This document shows positions 21,300 through 33,345 of a stretch of 64,000 nucleotides of DNA, piece after piece. The stretch lies in contig CAIIXF020000004.1 in the NCBI GenBank assembly GCA_903813345.2, positions 25,979,985 to 26,043,984 on the forward strand, in the 5' to 3' direction. This stretch comes from Owenia fusiformis (taxonomy: Eukaryota > Annelida > Polychaeta > Sabellida > Oweniidae). Each line of letters opens with the position of its first letter. Within the stretch, counting starts at the first letter, position 1. The notes below the pieces were generated by a model. It did not search any database and was not told where the DNA came from. It was given only the letters and a program-made list of their open reading frames with translations. The translations under genes were made by a program, and so were the position numbers.

Positions 21300-22599
21300 C
21301 ATATCAGTCACAGCCTCTGAAAGAGCTAGATCTAAGGCTCTAGCTTTAGGCTAGTCTAAGTCCTATAGATCTAGTAGTCTAGGCCTAGAGTCATAGCCCA
21401 GGCATAGGCCCGTAAAAATGTAAAGAAATAAAGCTTACAGCATGTTCTATTTAAGTGAATTTGACTCATGTTATACATGTTCCGGGCCTATGCCTAGTAT
21501 AGTCCCGCAGGACGAAGAAGATAGAATGTAAAAATCAAATTGAAAATCAAAATAATCGAACGAAAAAAAATTGAAAAAGTTGAAAATTCGATTTCGATTC
21601 AATTTGATTTTCTGCCATTATAAATGAAATACTGTACTTACCAACATGTTTCTCGGATATATATGTTGTTCTTACTTTATCTTCGCCGAAGATCGATGTT
21701 TATTTATATATAACAATCGAATAATCGACATAATTCAAACTCATCAAAAAATATATCACTTTCGAAACCATGTAAACTGCTAAGATGACGTCATTTATAT
21801 CCGGGATTGCTTTGCAAACTCCACACAACAGACTGTCCCATCTTTTCTCCTGCTTTCTCCCGATGCAATTCATACATTACTCGGAGATTACTGTCAAACG
21901 TTCCAAGTTTTACAATTTTAGCATGTTTATTACGATCTAATTCCTGCCAGTATCAATGAATAAATCTATTGACCAACAGATTGGAAATATGTATTCCAGC
22001 GATACCCTCATTTTGACGAAAGAATGGTACAAATATGTCCACTATTTATCGAGATATCGTGTAGAAAAATTGAAGAAAGACATCGCTTAAGAAATTTCTA
22101 TTTCTAGACTGAACTGTTCACGCTCGCAAGTGGCATCTACAACTCCATATATGGGCAAAAAGGTGGAGTTAACAATAAGCAATGCAGGGATTGACACGAT
22201 TGACACGAAGAAGTCTCGATGAATCTCGCTTAAACTCCGCCCCTTCTTCGTGAAAAATCACGTGAATTCCGGCTTTTGCTGGGACATATCCGGGCATCTC
22301 GGCTTCGAACCCAATCAGAAGTTTCAATTTTGACTGGCGCCGCATACATTATCTCAAGTCTCACCCAATATTTTTATGTATACGTTAAACATAGTTAAAC
22401 ATTATACCAACTTACAACCTGGATAAAAATTATCGACAAGACTTCATTACGTGGAAAGTGTAAGACGGTGCATCCAATACGGGAGTCATTCCAAGGTTAA
22501 CTTGGTCATTAACAATGTATGACTTTTCAATGACTGAAATTGAAGCTTAGAAAGGACCGCCAGAAAATTGCCTCGGAAATCGTTAGAAGTCTTTAAGTC
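21300..22599. other. No gene recognised
   Basis: Contains a CTAG-rich stretch at 21320-21400 and a GGCATAGGCCCG/CGGGCCTATGCC inverted pair around 21410-21495. An A-rich inverted pair (AAATCAAATTGAAA with TTTCGATTCAATTTGATTTT) spans about 21534-21612. No open frame with protein-like features. Confidence 0.4.
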
Positions 22600-22799
22600 A
22601 TTTAGCTCAGTCATCCTTTATAGCACTTCATCTCCAGCTGCAATCTCCACCTCCTCCATAGTTGAAGATGTCAAAGTGACAAAGGTGTAAATAGCAATGC
22701 TTCTTGGAGATTTTAACAATCTAACAGTTAAATCAACTGAAGTTACAACAACAAGAGCGAGGAAATGGTCTGCCGAGACAGCTATCACTAATACAGAAG

Positions 22800-23600
22800 G
22801 CAGACTCAGGCCGAGCGACATTGTATAAACAGAGGACTTGGAAGTTATGGGAGAGTCTCATGGTCAAAAGCAATCACAAGAGAAAAATGGAAGATGATCA
22901 CTATAGTGACATAAGAAAAACTAAGGAGGAGGCGAGATTAGTCAAGGTCACGGTGATGTCCAAGCAGGGAGCATGGCTCAACTGGGAAGCGGTAGAGGGC
23001 AGAAGGCTAACTGGGAAAGATCTGTTGCAGACATCTGAGACATCTCTAGCCTTTCTCCTTAAATCCCTCAGTGACACACTTCCTACACCATGTAATATTT
23101 CATTCTGGGGTAAGATCGATGACCCGATGAATGCTCTTTGCAAAGAGTAAACAGCTTCTCTAATGCACACCCTGAACTCTTGTTATGTTGCACTAGGAGA
23201 ACATCGGAGACATGACCAGGGTTAAAGGGAAACAACAGTCAGACAAATAGACATCATTATTGCTTGCAAACCTAGCCCACAAGCAAAGGAATCAGTATGG
23301 TGGATATCTTTCCTTAGAGAAGGTCAGAGTAAAGGACCCAAACAACAGAAGCCAACCAAGTTACCAGGAGTCCTTGTGACTGCAACTGATTGGGGATTTG
23401 GGCAAGAGTTTAGTATTTCCAAAAGAGATAGCTACCACTACATTTAGATCAGACGTTGTAATTACATCAGAGAACATGAGATGTGTTATCTTGGTTGAAC
23501 TGACTGTCCCATGGAAGGAAGGGATGGAGGTTTCCCACGAGATAGAACAATCGAAATTCGAGGACGTCATTACAGAGGCTACACAGAATGGTCGATAATG
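22800..23600 (+). pseudogene. Relic of a retroelement-type protein (conserved ELTVPW block)
   Basis: Plus-strand fragments in two frames show the order known from a widespread retroelement-associated C-terminal region in corals, lancelets and fish. WLNWEAVEGRRLTGKDLLQ comes first, then TLPTPCNISFWG, then LMHTLNSCYVALGEHRRHDQ (equivalent of LxHILSGCxxAL..GRYRWRHD). Next is SLVFPKEIATTTFRSDVVI, then CVILVELTVPWKEGMEVS. Stops after 23150 and around 23390, plus at least one frame change, make it a pseudogene. Overlapping minus-strand frames are shadows. The full parent would carry an RT upstream; none was recognised here. I know the family by its recurring motifs but not by a firm clade name. Confidence 0.65.
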
Positions 23601-23711
23601 GAGAGTTTAAGCTATCTATGTTTTTCACAACGTCCGTGAACGGAGAGCCTACATCAGTAAATCCGAAGGTAACGGCCGTAACCTTCGTATCAAAGATTGC
23701 GGACGGCAAAG

Positions 23712-24350
23712 GCAACTGTCGATTTCGATATGTTTTCATCGAATTAAACGACTTCATAGCATGGACTTCTAATTACATTTGAAGTCCATGTTTATAATAG
23801 ACGTTATGCTTTGATATTTGAACCAAATCAGGCATATATGACATGGGAACGATACCTTCCACTGCCTAAAGGAAGGTAACTGGAAATGTATGATACGGTA
23901 CCGGTGTAAAAGGGTAGAAGGTCCTATCAAATTATGGTCCTACTTTCCATTGATTTATATGGTGACCTAAATATTACTCTCCCTTATTATCGTATCCACA
24001 ATCAGGGCCAGTAAGGGCCTTTAAGAAAGGGGACCATAATCCCCAGGTCATGTTATGTCAATATGATGCGGTCATTGGACAGTTTGGCTCTCCATTATAA
24101 ACTCTCATAACGTTACCTTATCAACGTATATCAGTTATCTTATGATCTGTAGACCAAAATCCCAGTCACCTTCCCTAAGCAGTGTTAGATATCGTTCAAC
24201 TCAGGTGCCTACGTATGGTATATGAACAAATAATCACACTCCAGAGTTTCCATGTCATATTAGCCTCATTAAGTTCAAATATCAAAGCATAACGTCAAGA
24301 ATGAAGAAGTTTAATTTGATGAAAACTAAAACTATCGAAATCGACAGCGC
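23712..24350. mobile_element. Foldback element, ~640 bp
   Basis: TGTCGATTTCGATA near 23718 is inverted near 24330 (ATCGAAATCGACA). GACGTTATGCTTTGATATTT near 23800 is inverted near 24268. CCTTCC/GGAAGG blocks near 23858 and 24165 extend the pairing. A small perfect inner hairpin, GACTTC..ATTTGAAGTC, lies near 23764-23784. Noncoding. Confidence 0.65.
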
Positions 24351-24470
24351 ATTCAAAACAAGCGCATATGTGATTAGTCTTCTTCAGATACCCGTTCAGC
24401 TTCAGAGTTCGTGTTTAGAACGCTAAATTCCAAATTTTACGTTGGTATAAAGGGGAATCATTATACTCGT

Positions 24471-25424
24471 CAGTGGCGTAGCTACGTGTACGCCAAGTAC
24501 GCCCAAGCGTACTCTCAAATTTTAAGGAAAAATAAAATTTACCTGATTAATTGTCATGAAAAATAAACATTTTACCAAGAGATAGAAATCGATAGGAGAT
24601 CTATGAAGACTCGTGTTAATAAATAAAAAGTTATTTCATTTTCTTTGTTTTGAATCAGTTAGCTACTGATAATAAGAGAATTTTATTTCGTTTTAGTTGA
24701 GTTGACATTCATTGTAGTTGTGTATTCTTCAATGGCGGCCCCAGCAAGAGCTCCCGGCGTTGATCCCGTTGATCCTGTTATTCATAAAGTCATACTTGCG
24801 TTCCACAATGAACGAGGAAAGACTTTCTTCCTTGGCCATGATATATATCCATAGGGAACAGGACATAAACATTGATACTGTTATTGACATGTTCGCAAAT
24901 GCAAAAATGCAAAAAAACAGAAAGATAGAATTTATTCTATAGAATCACGTACAGATTGTTAAGATCCGAAATGGAGTTGAGACGGTCGTGTAACTATTCT
25001 TTTATTGTTAATTATCTTGTGAGCTAGATAAAAAAAAACACAGAAAAAATAATAATATTTCATGGAGAATGACCACAAAAGCTTAAAACAATGAGCCTCA
25101 TACATACAGTTTTAGGTAGCCTAAAAAATAAAATCGCCTTGATAGACGGCTTCGATCGCCAATGGCATGATTTTATATAGAATCTGTCTATTTTGTTTCC
25201 CGAATATTATCTGTTAATACAGTTAATTCAATCCCTTTAAAAAGCTATGTCAAAATGATCAAACAATACATATTTCCTTCATTGAATTAAGAGTGTTTAG
25301 TGCGTCCCCTATCTTCTGAACACCCGGGATCTTCCTATTTTATGGAACCATCGTTTTGTTAAGTTTGATAAAACTGGGAAATCATACGGGCGTACACTCG
25401 CAAAATGGGCTAGCTACGCCTCTG
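24471..25424. mobile_element. Inverted-repeat element with CAGTGGCGTAGCTA termini (hAT-like?)
   Basis: CAGTGGCGTAGCTACG at the left is inverted against TAGCTACGCCTCTG at the right. GTACGCC blocks lie just inside each end. CTCGT flanks both sides (24466-24470 and 25425-25429). The terminus resembles hAT elements, but those normally give 8-bp duplications; only five matching bases are seen. The 74-residue frame inside (24718-24942) has no known domain. Confidence 0.65.
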
Positions 25425-25429
25425 CTCGT

Positions 25430-26486
25430 GTCTATTGCATTTTCATAGTATCCTGGTAATTTTGATTTCGATATAAAGTAGAATTCTGAAGAAGATCATG
25501 CATGTTTTAGACTATCTTTCAAAACGAGCTTGATTAAAATATGTATCTAAAACAGAACTACCAATGGCGTATTAAAACGTAAGCGATATATACGTATACA
25601 TTGCCGTTTCGATTATATAGCTTAAACTTTCCAGTGTCTGACTCACAGACAACATGAAGCTCAAGACAATGCGGTATCTGGCCATACTTCACATGTAATG
25701 TTATGTCAGACATATGTTATAAGCTACACCCTAATTACACCAGGCTTTACAGAGGCAACAATTTGCATTTACGAACCGATCAATACCAAGCTATATAATG
25801 TTTAATTTTAAATTTAATCCCGTTAACAATAAGCTTAGTACCAACATAAAATCGATGATTGATTGGATACTTTGCATATTCTATTTCTATAATTTTGAAA
25901 TATTGATGCCTTTAGAGTGTTACGAAAGTGTATTTTCCAGTTTCAACATTAAAAACCTTATTGTTTGCTAGTTGAACTGTATAATTTCATGAATAAGACT
26001 GAAATAAAAAATGAAATCGATGAACTGTTGGACTGGAGTTTTATCTTTAGATTTGAATCCTAGGTAAAATTGGCTCTATGTCACTATGAACAATTGCGTA
26101 ATTTTGAGATTCATCCTTTTACTTGCTGGAGTTACACCAGAAAAAACGCTAAAAGTGCACTTTTAACGATGTAATTAAGAATATCCAGCAGATGTATACA
26201 TCTACACTAATTGTATTCTTTTAGCATCTTTGTTTTGCTGATGGCATTAATATAATGGAAAAAGACTGATAAAAGTCAGGATAAATTTGAATTCCTTGGA
26301 ATTACAATCGACTGTTTAAAAAGGAAACTGTTTAAAGGGATACATAAAAACGTAAATACTATGACTGTAATAGACAAGTGTTTTTTTTTCATTTTTGGAA
26401 GCTTAGTGTGCAACGTTCCATAGATCATATCACGTCTCCCTATTGTGGAATTATTACGTTAGTTAATAAGAAGGCTAATTATATTA
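25430..26486. other. No gene recognised
   Basis: AT-rich with short frames only. No repeat family shared with other parts of the window was noticed. Confidence 0.35.
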
Positions 26487-26489
26487 ATA

Positions 26490-26720
26490 TACAGGGTGTC
26501 CAATAAATAGTACAAAAACGCCATTTCTGCGGGCAATATAGTAAAATATTTCACGATATTGCCCGCGGAAATGACATTATTAGTATTATTACCACCGTTA
26601 ATGACCAGGACTGAAATAGCAAGAAAATCTTACCCACTGAACGATATCTTATTTCTCGGAAAAAATTGCCGGTCATTAATTGTATACTTGACCGGCAATA
26701 TGGACCGCCACTATGACGTC
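26490..26720. repeat. Two strong hairpins next to a mariner-type terminus
   Basis: TACAGGGTGTCC at 26491 resembles a single mariner end. ATTTCTGCGGGCAATAT at 26523 pairs with ATATTGCCCGCGGAAAT ending at 26572 (one mismatch). ATTGCCGGTCA at 26664 pairs perfectly with TGACCGGCAAT ending at 26698. No matching far end was found, so this may be a deleted element. Confidence 0.6.
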
Positions 26721-27189
26721 ACATATTGCTCAGGTCGATATAGTAAAATGAATGCCTTCTAAACTAGCAATAAAACCACTAGAACTAGCCCGGGAAGGTG
26801 TAATAATAAAGTGAAATATACTCTAACTTTCATAATATGCACCGATCTTGATTTAACCTCTGTTCTGTAATTTTCAAGCTTATCATATTTGATTTAATCA
26901 TACCACCACCCCCATTGACAGACGACATAATCTTCGTAACATGAAAAATCATTATTCAGCATTTGTTAAATATCATACATGAATACAGAAGTAGAAATAT
27001 TGTGAAGCAGAAATTTTTGTAGTAAATCCCGGGGGTGGCGGGGTGTGCTCTCTACAGCCAGCTTCATAATTCCGTAAACAACTTTGAATCTAAACAATAA
27101 GCAATCAAAGGACCACATTGCAACAGTATATTTAAAATTGATCCGCAGATGAGAATTATCAAAATATGATATTTACAAAGCAAGTCCAT

Positions 27190-27540
27190 TTACACCCCAA
27201 TCACATTTCCTACGGCGATCGTGCGGTCTATCATTTCTGCGGTCAGTAACATTTCTACGCTCGGCGTGGAATTTCTGCGGTCGGATACTTTTGCAGTCAC
27301 ATTTCCTACGGCAGCCGCACGGCGAGTTTTTGAATTTCTGTTGTTTTAACGTTAATTCTTCTTTTTATTTTTATCTACATCAGTACAATCAGTAATATTG
27401 TAATATAATTATTGATGTTGTTTGTAGTGTTAGAATATAGTATCGAATAAAAAAGTGCAAGTAAAATATGACTATGAGTTGCTGTGGTATCAGTCACCTA
27501 ACACCCCAGTCACATTTGTCGCACGACGGCCGTAAGTCGA
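27190..27540 (+). repeat. Dispersed CAC-CCCAGTCACATTTC motif copies
   Basis: ACACCCCAATCACATTTCCT near 27193, CAGTCACATTTCCTACGGC near 27295 and ACACCCCAGTCACATTTGTC near 27502 are direct copies. Each is followed by CGG-rich sequence with TTTCTGCGGTCGG repeats between. Probably MITE termini; no inverted partner was fixed. Confidence 0.45.
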
Positions 27541-30500
27541 CCGCAGATCAATTAAATCAGTGAATTTCTGAGGCGAGCAGAACCTTTTAGGTCAGGTTTT
27601 CTGTCATATCTTTGCTGTGAACAAGTTCGCAAGACGGTTGACCAGATTTCCAGGAGTTTCAAGCTCTGTTTTTGAGCTTGCAATAGGCAGAAGGTTCTTC
27701 AATGTCATTTTAATGTCTTATTCACATATTCAAAAATCACATGTCATAAATGATCTCATATTTATTCTCGAAGTGTCTGAGGCAAGTGATCATTGCAATT
27801 TTTAACAATTTAATTTTTTAAATTATGATCCATTTAAACTACCTACCCTATCTTTGAAATATTAGTCCTGCGGAATCGATGGAGCTGGTTGCTTTCTAGG
27901 ATGTATGCTATGTCTTTGTATTTTCTTTATCTATATGTTATTGACTTTCAAAATCAGAACTGTGCCGGTTTGGCACTGGTGGGCAAATTTTTTTACAGCC
28001 TTGTATAGGTGGCGCCCCCTATGAAATACCCTTTTAATTAAGGACTTTTTTTAAATGATCTTGAGCAGAGTCTTTAACTCAAGCCACCTAGTATAACCTG
28101 TTATATATCCTTAATAGCATGTCTATTTTTTTCCTTACCTAAAATCTCATATTTACAGAGTACTGGTCATTTATCCCCCCTGATATCACATATATTCTAA
28201 GGGGTCACTATGTTTTGAAGGCATAAAATTTGAACAAAGCGTAATTGTGATCTCACATTATTCATAGATATGACTTGATACATGTTTGGGATGGTGTTAG
28301 AATAAAAGGCTTCTGTCTTAAATATTTTGAAAAAATTATTTGTTATTACAGTAAATCCTAATATTAAACGATATACAATTTGTAAAAAGGTTATATTCAA
28401 AAGTATATTTTGACTAAATTATCCTTAAAGCGGAAATAATGTCAGGTATTCTAATCATCATTATATGTAGTTACAATACTACTGAATAAAATGCAATAAG
28501 TTGAAAATCTTGTTATGTGTTAGTTTTTGTATAATATTGAAAATAAAAATCATAAATTGACCCAGTGACCCAGTTGTCTGTTGGACGGGGCTCGCCATAT
28601 TTCCCTCAGAGACCCGGATGTAGACCGGAAGTGTGACGTTTCTGCGACCTGAGTCGCCATCTTGAAAGCATTCACAACAAAGGAAAATGCCTATGTGTTG
28701 TGCGGTAAATTGTTCAAATATTTCCACTGATAGAGCTAGACTTGGGATAAGGACTTTAAAAGAAATGCCTGAACGACAGTACGACAGTCGGCTGGTGACG
28801 GTAGAATTAAAATCTGTCGACAGTTCAAACCAGCTGTCGTTGTCGTGGACCGAATCCCCGGGGAATAGAACACATTTAAAACAGTGTCACTTACTATAGT
28901 TTCTGAAAAGTTTCATGCACGGCTTTTAACAATCAAAGATTCCTACTTATTATTGTCTTGTTTGTCGTCCTATATCTATCCTGGGGTTGTGTTTTTTCTC
29001 CCCAATACGGGAAAACATTTTGAATAAAGAATTTTCTAATTCCGCCATCGAATAAGTAGGGTAATCTGCAGCAGTTTCGTTTTTGCTTCAACTCTTCACG
29101 CATGCCTAGTAGTTTGAAATTTACAAGTGCGCATGCGTTTTTGGAATTAAGCCAATCAAATTATTCATTCTAATGCGCATGAACTAGATTCCGAATCAAG
29201 AGGAACTGGCGCAGATTGCCTCAATGCTGAAATCGCTCTTCAAAAGCTCTTCAAAATAGATTGGTGAATAAAAATGAATAACAACTGAAGTTAGAGTGGT
29301 TTATTTAGTTCGATGTCAGGATATTTCAAGTAAGTATTGATTATATAGACGCTACAGTGATGATGGTTCTAGACACGCGGGGCAAGTTGTTTTAGCTGAT
29401 TTTCTCCTCAAACGGCGTAGATTGAACACAATTTTACTTCCGGGTTTACCCACGACAGTTTGCTATCGGCAACAGAAATAACACTGTCGTTATCGACAAT
29501 GCATATCCAGCAATCGTAATGTTAAATCGGACATCACCTTATCTCCTAACTGGTACTATTACTGAGATTTCGTATCAACACTTTAGTCTACTAAATTAAT
29601 GTTTAAAACTCATATATGTGAGCGTTAATGCATGGGCATTTCATACAGCCTATAAACACCGCCCTTTCATCAAATGTCTTTTCTGGTTTCCTTAATTTCG
29701 CCAATTTCTTAAGAAATTGATGGATAATTTCAAGATCATATGATCAAACACATAAACATGGCATACACCACATACGTTTCTCATATTTAGTTGTTGTTTT
29801 TTGTTGAACCATATATTACGTACATGGATAACTGTATTTTATTTACAAGTAGGCTGCATCTTGTATTAGACCAACATAGCATCAAGTTTCACTAGAGCTG
29901 CTTAGAACACTTCTTATCAGATGTGTTGACAGCTCTCCTGATAAAGAAAGTGTCTGGTAATTTCTGGATTTGGAATCTCACTGTCGTTCGGGCAGTTGCC
30001 ATACCATACATATTCTCTCACAAGAAACCAAAGAAAACGGATTCAAGGCGAGCAATCCGGTCCCAAAAAGAGAACTGAACCAGGCCATGTGCCGGTTAGG
30101 TTGACGCCATTTTGAAAAAACTTTTTGAATTGTATCGTATCGTATCGTATGTCTTTAATAGCTTTATAACTTAATACCATATTTGTGAAATAAATATAAC
30201 ATACTAGGTCTACGAGCCTTTAAATTGTTTGTTGTCTACTGTAAATACAACAAAAATACACCTCCATGGTGATCGAAATGACGAACCTTGCGTCATCGAT
30301 CGCGATCATTCATGACGGGGAATACATAATCAGTTCTGCCTTATATTTATAACAGAGTGCAAAAATCCAATTAATATCTGCCATTCGTCATTTTATTAAA
30401 TAAAAGATCCGAATATGTTTAATCTTCAAGCAAAACGATCGAGAGATAATTGATTGTCAACATAAAATTAACGCATTTTCCTGTCATGTCGGTAACCAAC

Positions 30501-31242
30501 GTTCACGAGTTGGTCAGTTTTTGGTTTTGATTGGCACTTTGGGAGTTAATTCTATGAATTGTAAGTATTGATGTGAACATGGTCATGTTTTTCTCGAACA
30601 GGTGATATCATATTATAGTATGTGCCAAATACATCGTCAAAATCTTCAAATTGCTCCATTTTCTTGTTAAGAAGTTCGTAATATTTTTCAATGTGGCCGC
30701 CCCGCTACAATTGCGCATGCGCATTTTTCGGGCCAATCAAAATGCTGGAATTTGTCGAGTCGCAGTGACGCCGCTCATGAATATTCATAGGTAGGTTATG
30801 GCGACCTCCATAATCCAGGTGAAGATCCAATACCTCAAAATTAATTCCAATATATATGCCGATGCATAAGAAGATCGTCGCTCATACCCGGGTCATGTTT
30901 TTGATTATAGACTTATTACTCTGATGAATCATAGTTTTTACTTGAGGTTATTATCCCTTTAAGACCATCATGAATTTAAATGCATTTTATCATATGATGT
31001 AACTATTTTCATTTTAACACATGAAAACAGAAATCAAGGATTGAGCACTAATTGTTTAGTATATAACCCATGGTCATGCAACCATGTTTGAAGGGGGGGG
31101 AGGGGGGTTATATTACCGGACATTCTGCCATTGAGTAGATGTTAACATGGAATACTTATTAACTTCATACAGGCAAGGCTAGATAGTTACTGGATGATGA
31201 AAGGGTTTGAAATACTGTTCATAAAAATGTGTGTCTATCATT
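27541..31242. other. No gene recognised; possible regulatory motifs
   Basis: About 3.7 kb with only short frames. Two GCGCATGCG palindromes each followed by CCAATCAAA were noted (29128-29156 and 30712-30737). A small TCGTA microsatellite is at 30127-30150, and a G-run at 31087-31107. The 70-residue frame at 28687 starts MPMCCAVNCSN, but no further domain feature follows. Confidence 0.4.
30712..30737. promoter_or_regulatory. NRF1-type palindrome with adjacent CCAAT
   Basis: TGCGCATGCGCA is a perfect 12-bp palindrome matching the NRF1 consensus, with CCAAT ten bases downstream. A similar pair (TGCGCATGCG, then CCAAT) is at 29128-29156. These are typical of CpG-type promoters, but no transcript start or gene is recognisable beside them. 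Confidence 0.35.
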
Positions 31243-32738
31243 AACAGGATTTTAAGAGGTTCTGGACAAATCATTTGATTCTGGACTTGTCATATTTTTT
31301 TTTCAACGAAATCACATCCAAGGGTTGGATTTTTATTAGCTATTTAGAGAGTGAGTCCTGCCTAGTATTAATTTCAATAAAAAAGTTAAAATAGAACCCT
31401 ATTTGAGAGTCAATCTAATACTTACATTACATTGATAAATTAAGGCAAATCCTGAAATATTTTTAAAGTGCATTTTTTATGAAATATTATCCAGCAAGTA
31501 TTTAGATGAAACGGTCTTATTTAAATACAAATCATAACATGATGATATTTTTCATGAAACATTTTTCAATGAAATTCAATTGAAGGGTCAAGATAAAACG
31601 AGCTAATTTAGGTGAAAACCCTTACATGATGATGTGTTTTCATAACTTCTTTCATAAAATTCCATCAAGGGGTGAAGATAAAGTGATCGAATTTAAGTGA
31701 TTTAAGGATCACTAGAATATGTTTTCTTTGATATTTTCTATGAAATCCCATCCAATGGTCAAGGTAAATGATTGGTATTAGGTCACGTGTTCGAAAGATC
31801 CATATAAGGCCCATAGAACCATATAGGAACGTCATTTTGAATGTCACGTGATAGATCCATATAAGGCTTTTAGAACCATGTATGGAAAGATGAGGGGAAG
31901 CCCCTGACACCCGTTTCACGATTTTATCCGAACGTTGTTCGGATCATTTCGGTTTTTATGCACTTCATTATTGTACCGAAGTTTGCCGATTCGATTCGTC
32001 GTATTTCGGAATCCTGGTGACAATTTTATACTCCATTGGCACTGGGGGGTATCGTGATGCAACAACACCGTGTTGTTGCATCAAGATGGCCAAACTTCCG
32101 GTGATAGATTTTCGTACGATATTTTGTTTTCCCAATTAAACCCATTTCTAGGACGAGTTGCTCAATAATCATACACGTGCAGTTAGCTCATGATCTATAT
32201 TTTAAAAAACTCTCATTAGTATGCATGTAGCATCATCAAGAAGCGAGAAATTCGCGGTTTTAATTCCTCACTATTGATGCAACAACACCACTCTGTTTAT
32301 TATCGATGATGCAACAACACCAATGCGCTGATGCAAAAACGCCAATATAATTTATCATTGAATATCAAGAGAAACTGTTTTATGTTCTGTTTATAGGTGT
32401 TGGTCGGGACATGAATAAAACGCGTGAGTGCGTGGTTCATGAATGAAACGTATTGTTTGGTTCCTTAATGTATTTGTCTTTATCAAAGTTAAAAGGATAC
32501 AAGTTAAACTAAATACATAGGCTAAGTATTGAATCCCCGGGAGCCAACCTCATTGATATTGTATCTGAAAAATAAAGATTATTCATTTTCTAAATTAAAT
32601 CCCCTTGATTTACCGTATCGTATGGAAATTGTTTACAAAGAACTAATATAACTAGACTTTGGAAATTGAACAAGTTCAATTTCAGACTCCAGATCTGGAC
32701 TTTTTTAAGCCGAATCATCCAGAAAAAGATGGATGGAT

Positions 32739-33024
32739 GGATGAAATAGGAAGGAGGGATAGGACAGAATAGGATGGAACGATAGGAGAGAATAGAGAAG
32801 AAAGATAGGATAGAATAGCAAGGAAGGATAAGATAGGAAGGATAGGAAGGAAAGAATATGAAGGATAGGAAGGATAGATAGATAGGAAGGAAAGGATATG
32901 AAGGATAGATAGGAAGGAACGGATAGGGATAAAAGGGATAGGAAGGATAGGATAGAATAAGAGGGAACGATAGGATAGAATAGTAGGATAGGATAGGAAG
33001 GATGGATGGAAGGATGGATGGATT
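32739..33024 (+). repeat. GGATAGGAA-type microsatellite inside the CAC-ended element
   Basis: Irregular repeats of GGATAGGAAGGA, GGATAGAATAG and GGATGGAT. The 147-residue minus frame at 32590-33033, rich in Pro-Ser-Tyr-Leu, is produced by this repeat and is not a gene. Confidence 0.9.
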
Positions 33025-33139
33025 TTTTAACATTTTCTTCGCTGCTCTTGACTTTCTATCAGGATAGCATCAGATCGATTTTTCTCGAAATTTCAAAACG
33101 CCATAACTTCCGAACCGGAAGTCGGATCGAAATTTGGTT

Positions 33140-33345
33140 TGCAGGATATCGAGTACTAGAGCTGATTAACTTTTGGGCGGCCATCTTGTTTTCTGGCAGC
33201 CATTTTGAAGATTTTTCGAAAAATCTTATCATCGCCATTTCAGAAAATCCGCTCATCGGATTTCCTTCAAATTTACACAAATGATACAGGATATCAAGTA
33301 CTAGAGCTGATTAACTTTTGGGCGGCCATCTTGTTTTCTTGTCCT
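33140..33345 (+). repeat. Duplicated block in the CAC-ended element
   Basis: GAGCTGATTAACTTTTGGGC followed by GGCCATCTTGTTTTCT occurs near 33160 and again near 33305 in the same orientation, preceded in both by GGATATC.AGTACTA. Noncoding. Confidence 0.7.

Noticed and set aside
28687-28899. Frame starting MPMCCAVNCSN, reminiscent of a THAP-domain start
   Set aside because: Only the first C-x-x-x-x-C-like segment fits; the rest of the THAP motif (W, P, C..H) is absent in any nearby frame.
32590-33033. 147-residue Pro/Ser/Tyr/Leu-rich minus-strand frame
   Set aside because: Produced by the GGATAGGAA microsatellite read backwards; low complexity and inside a transposon.
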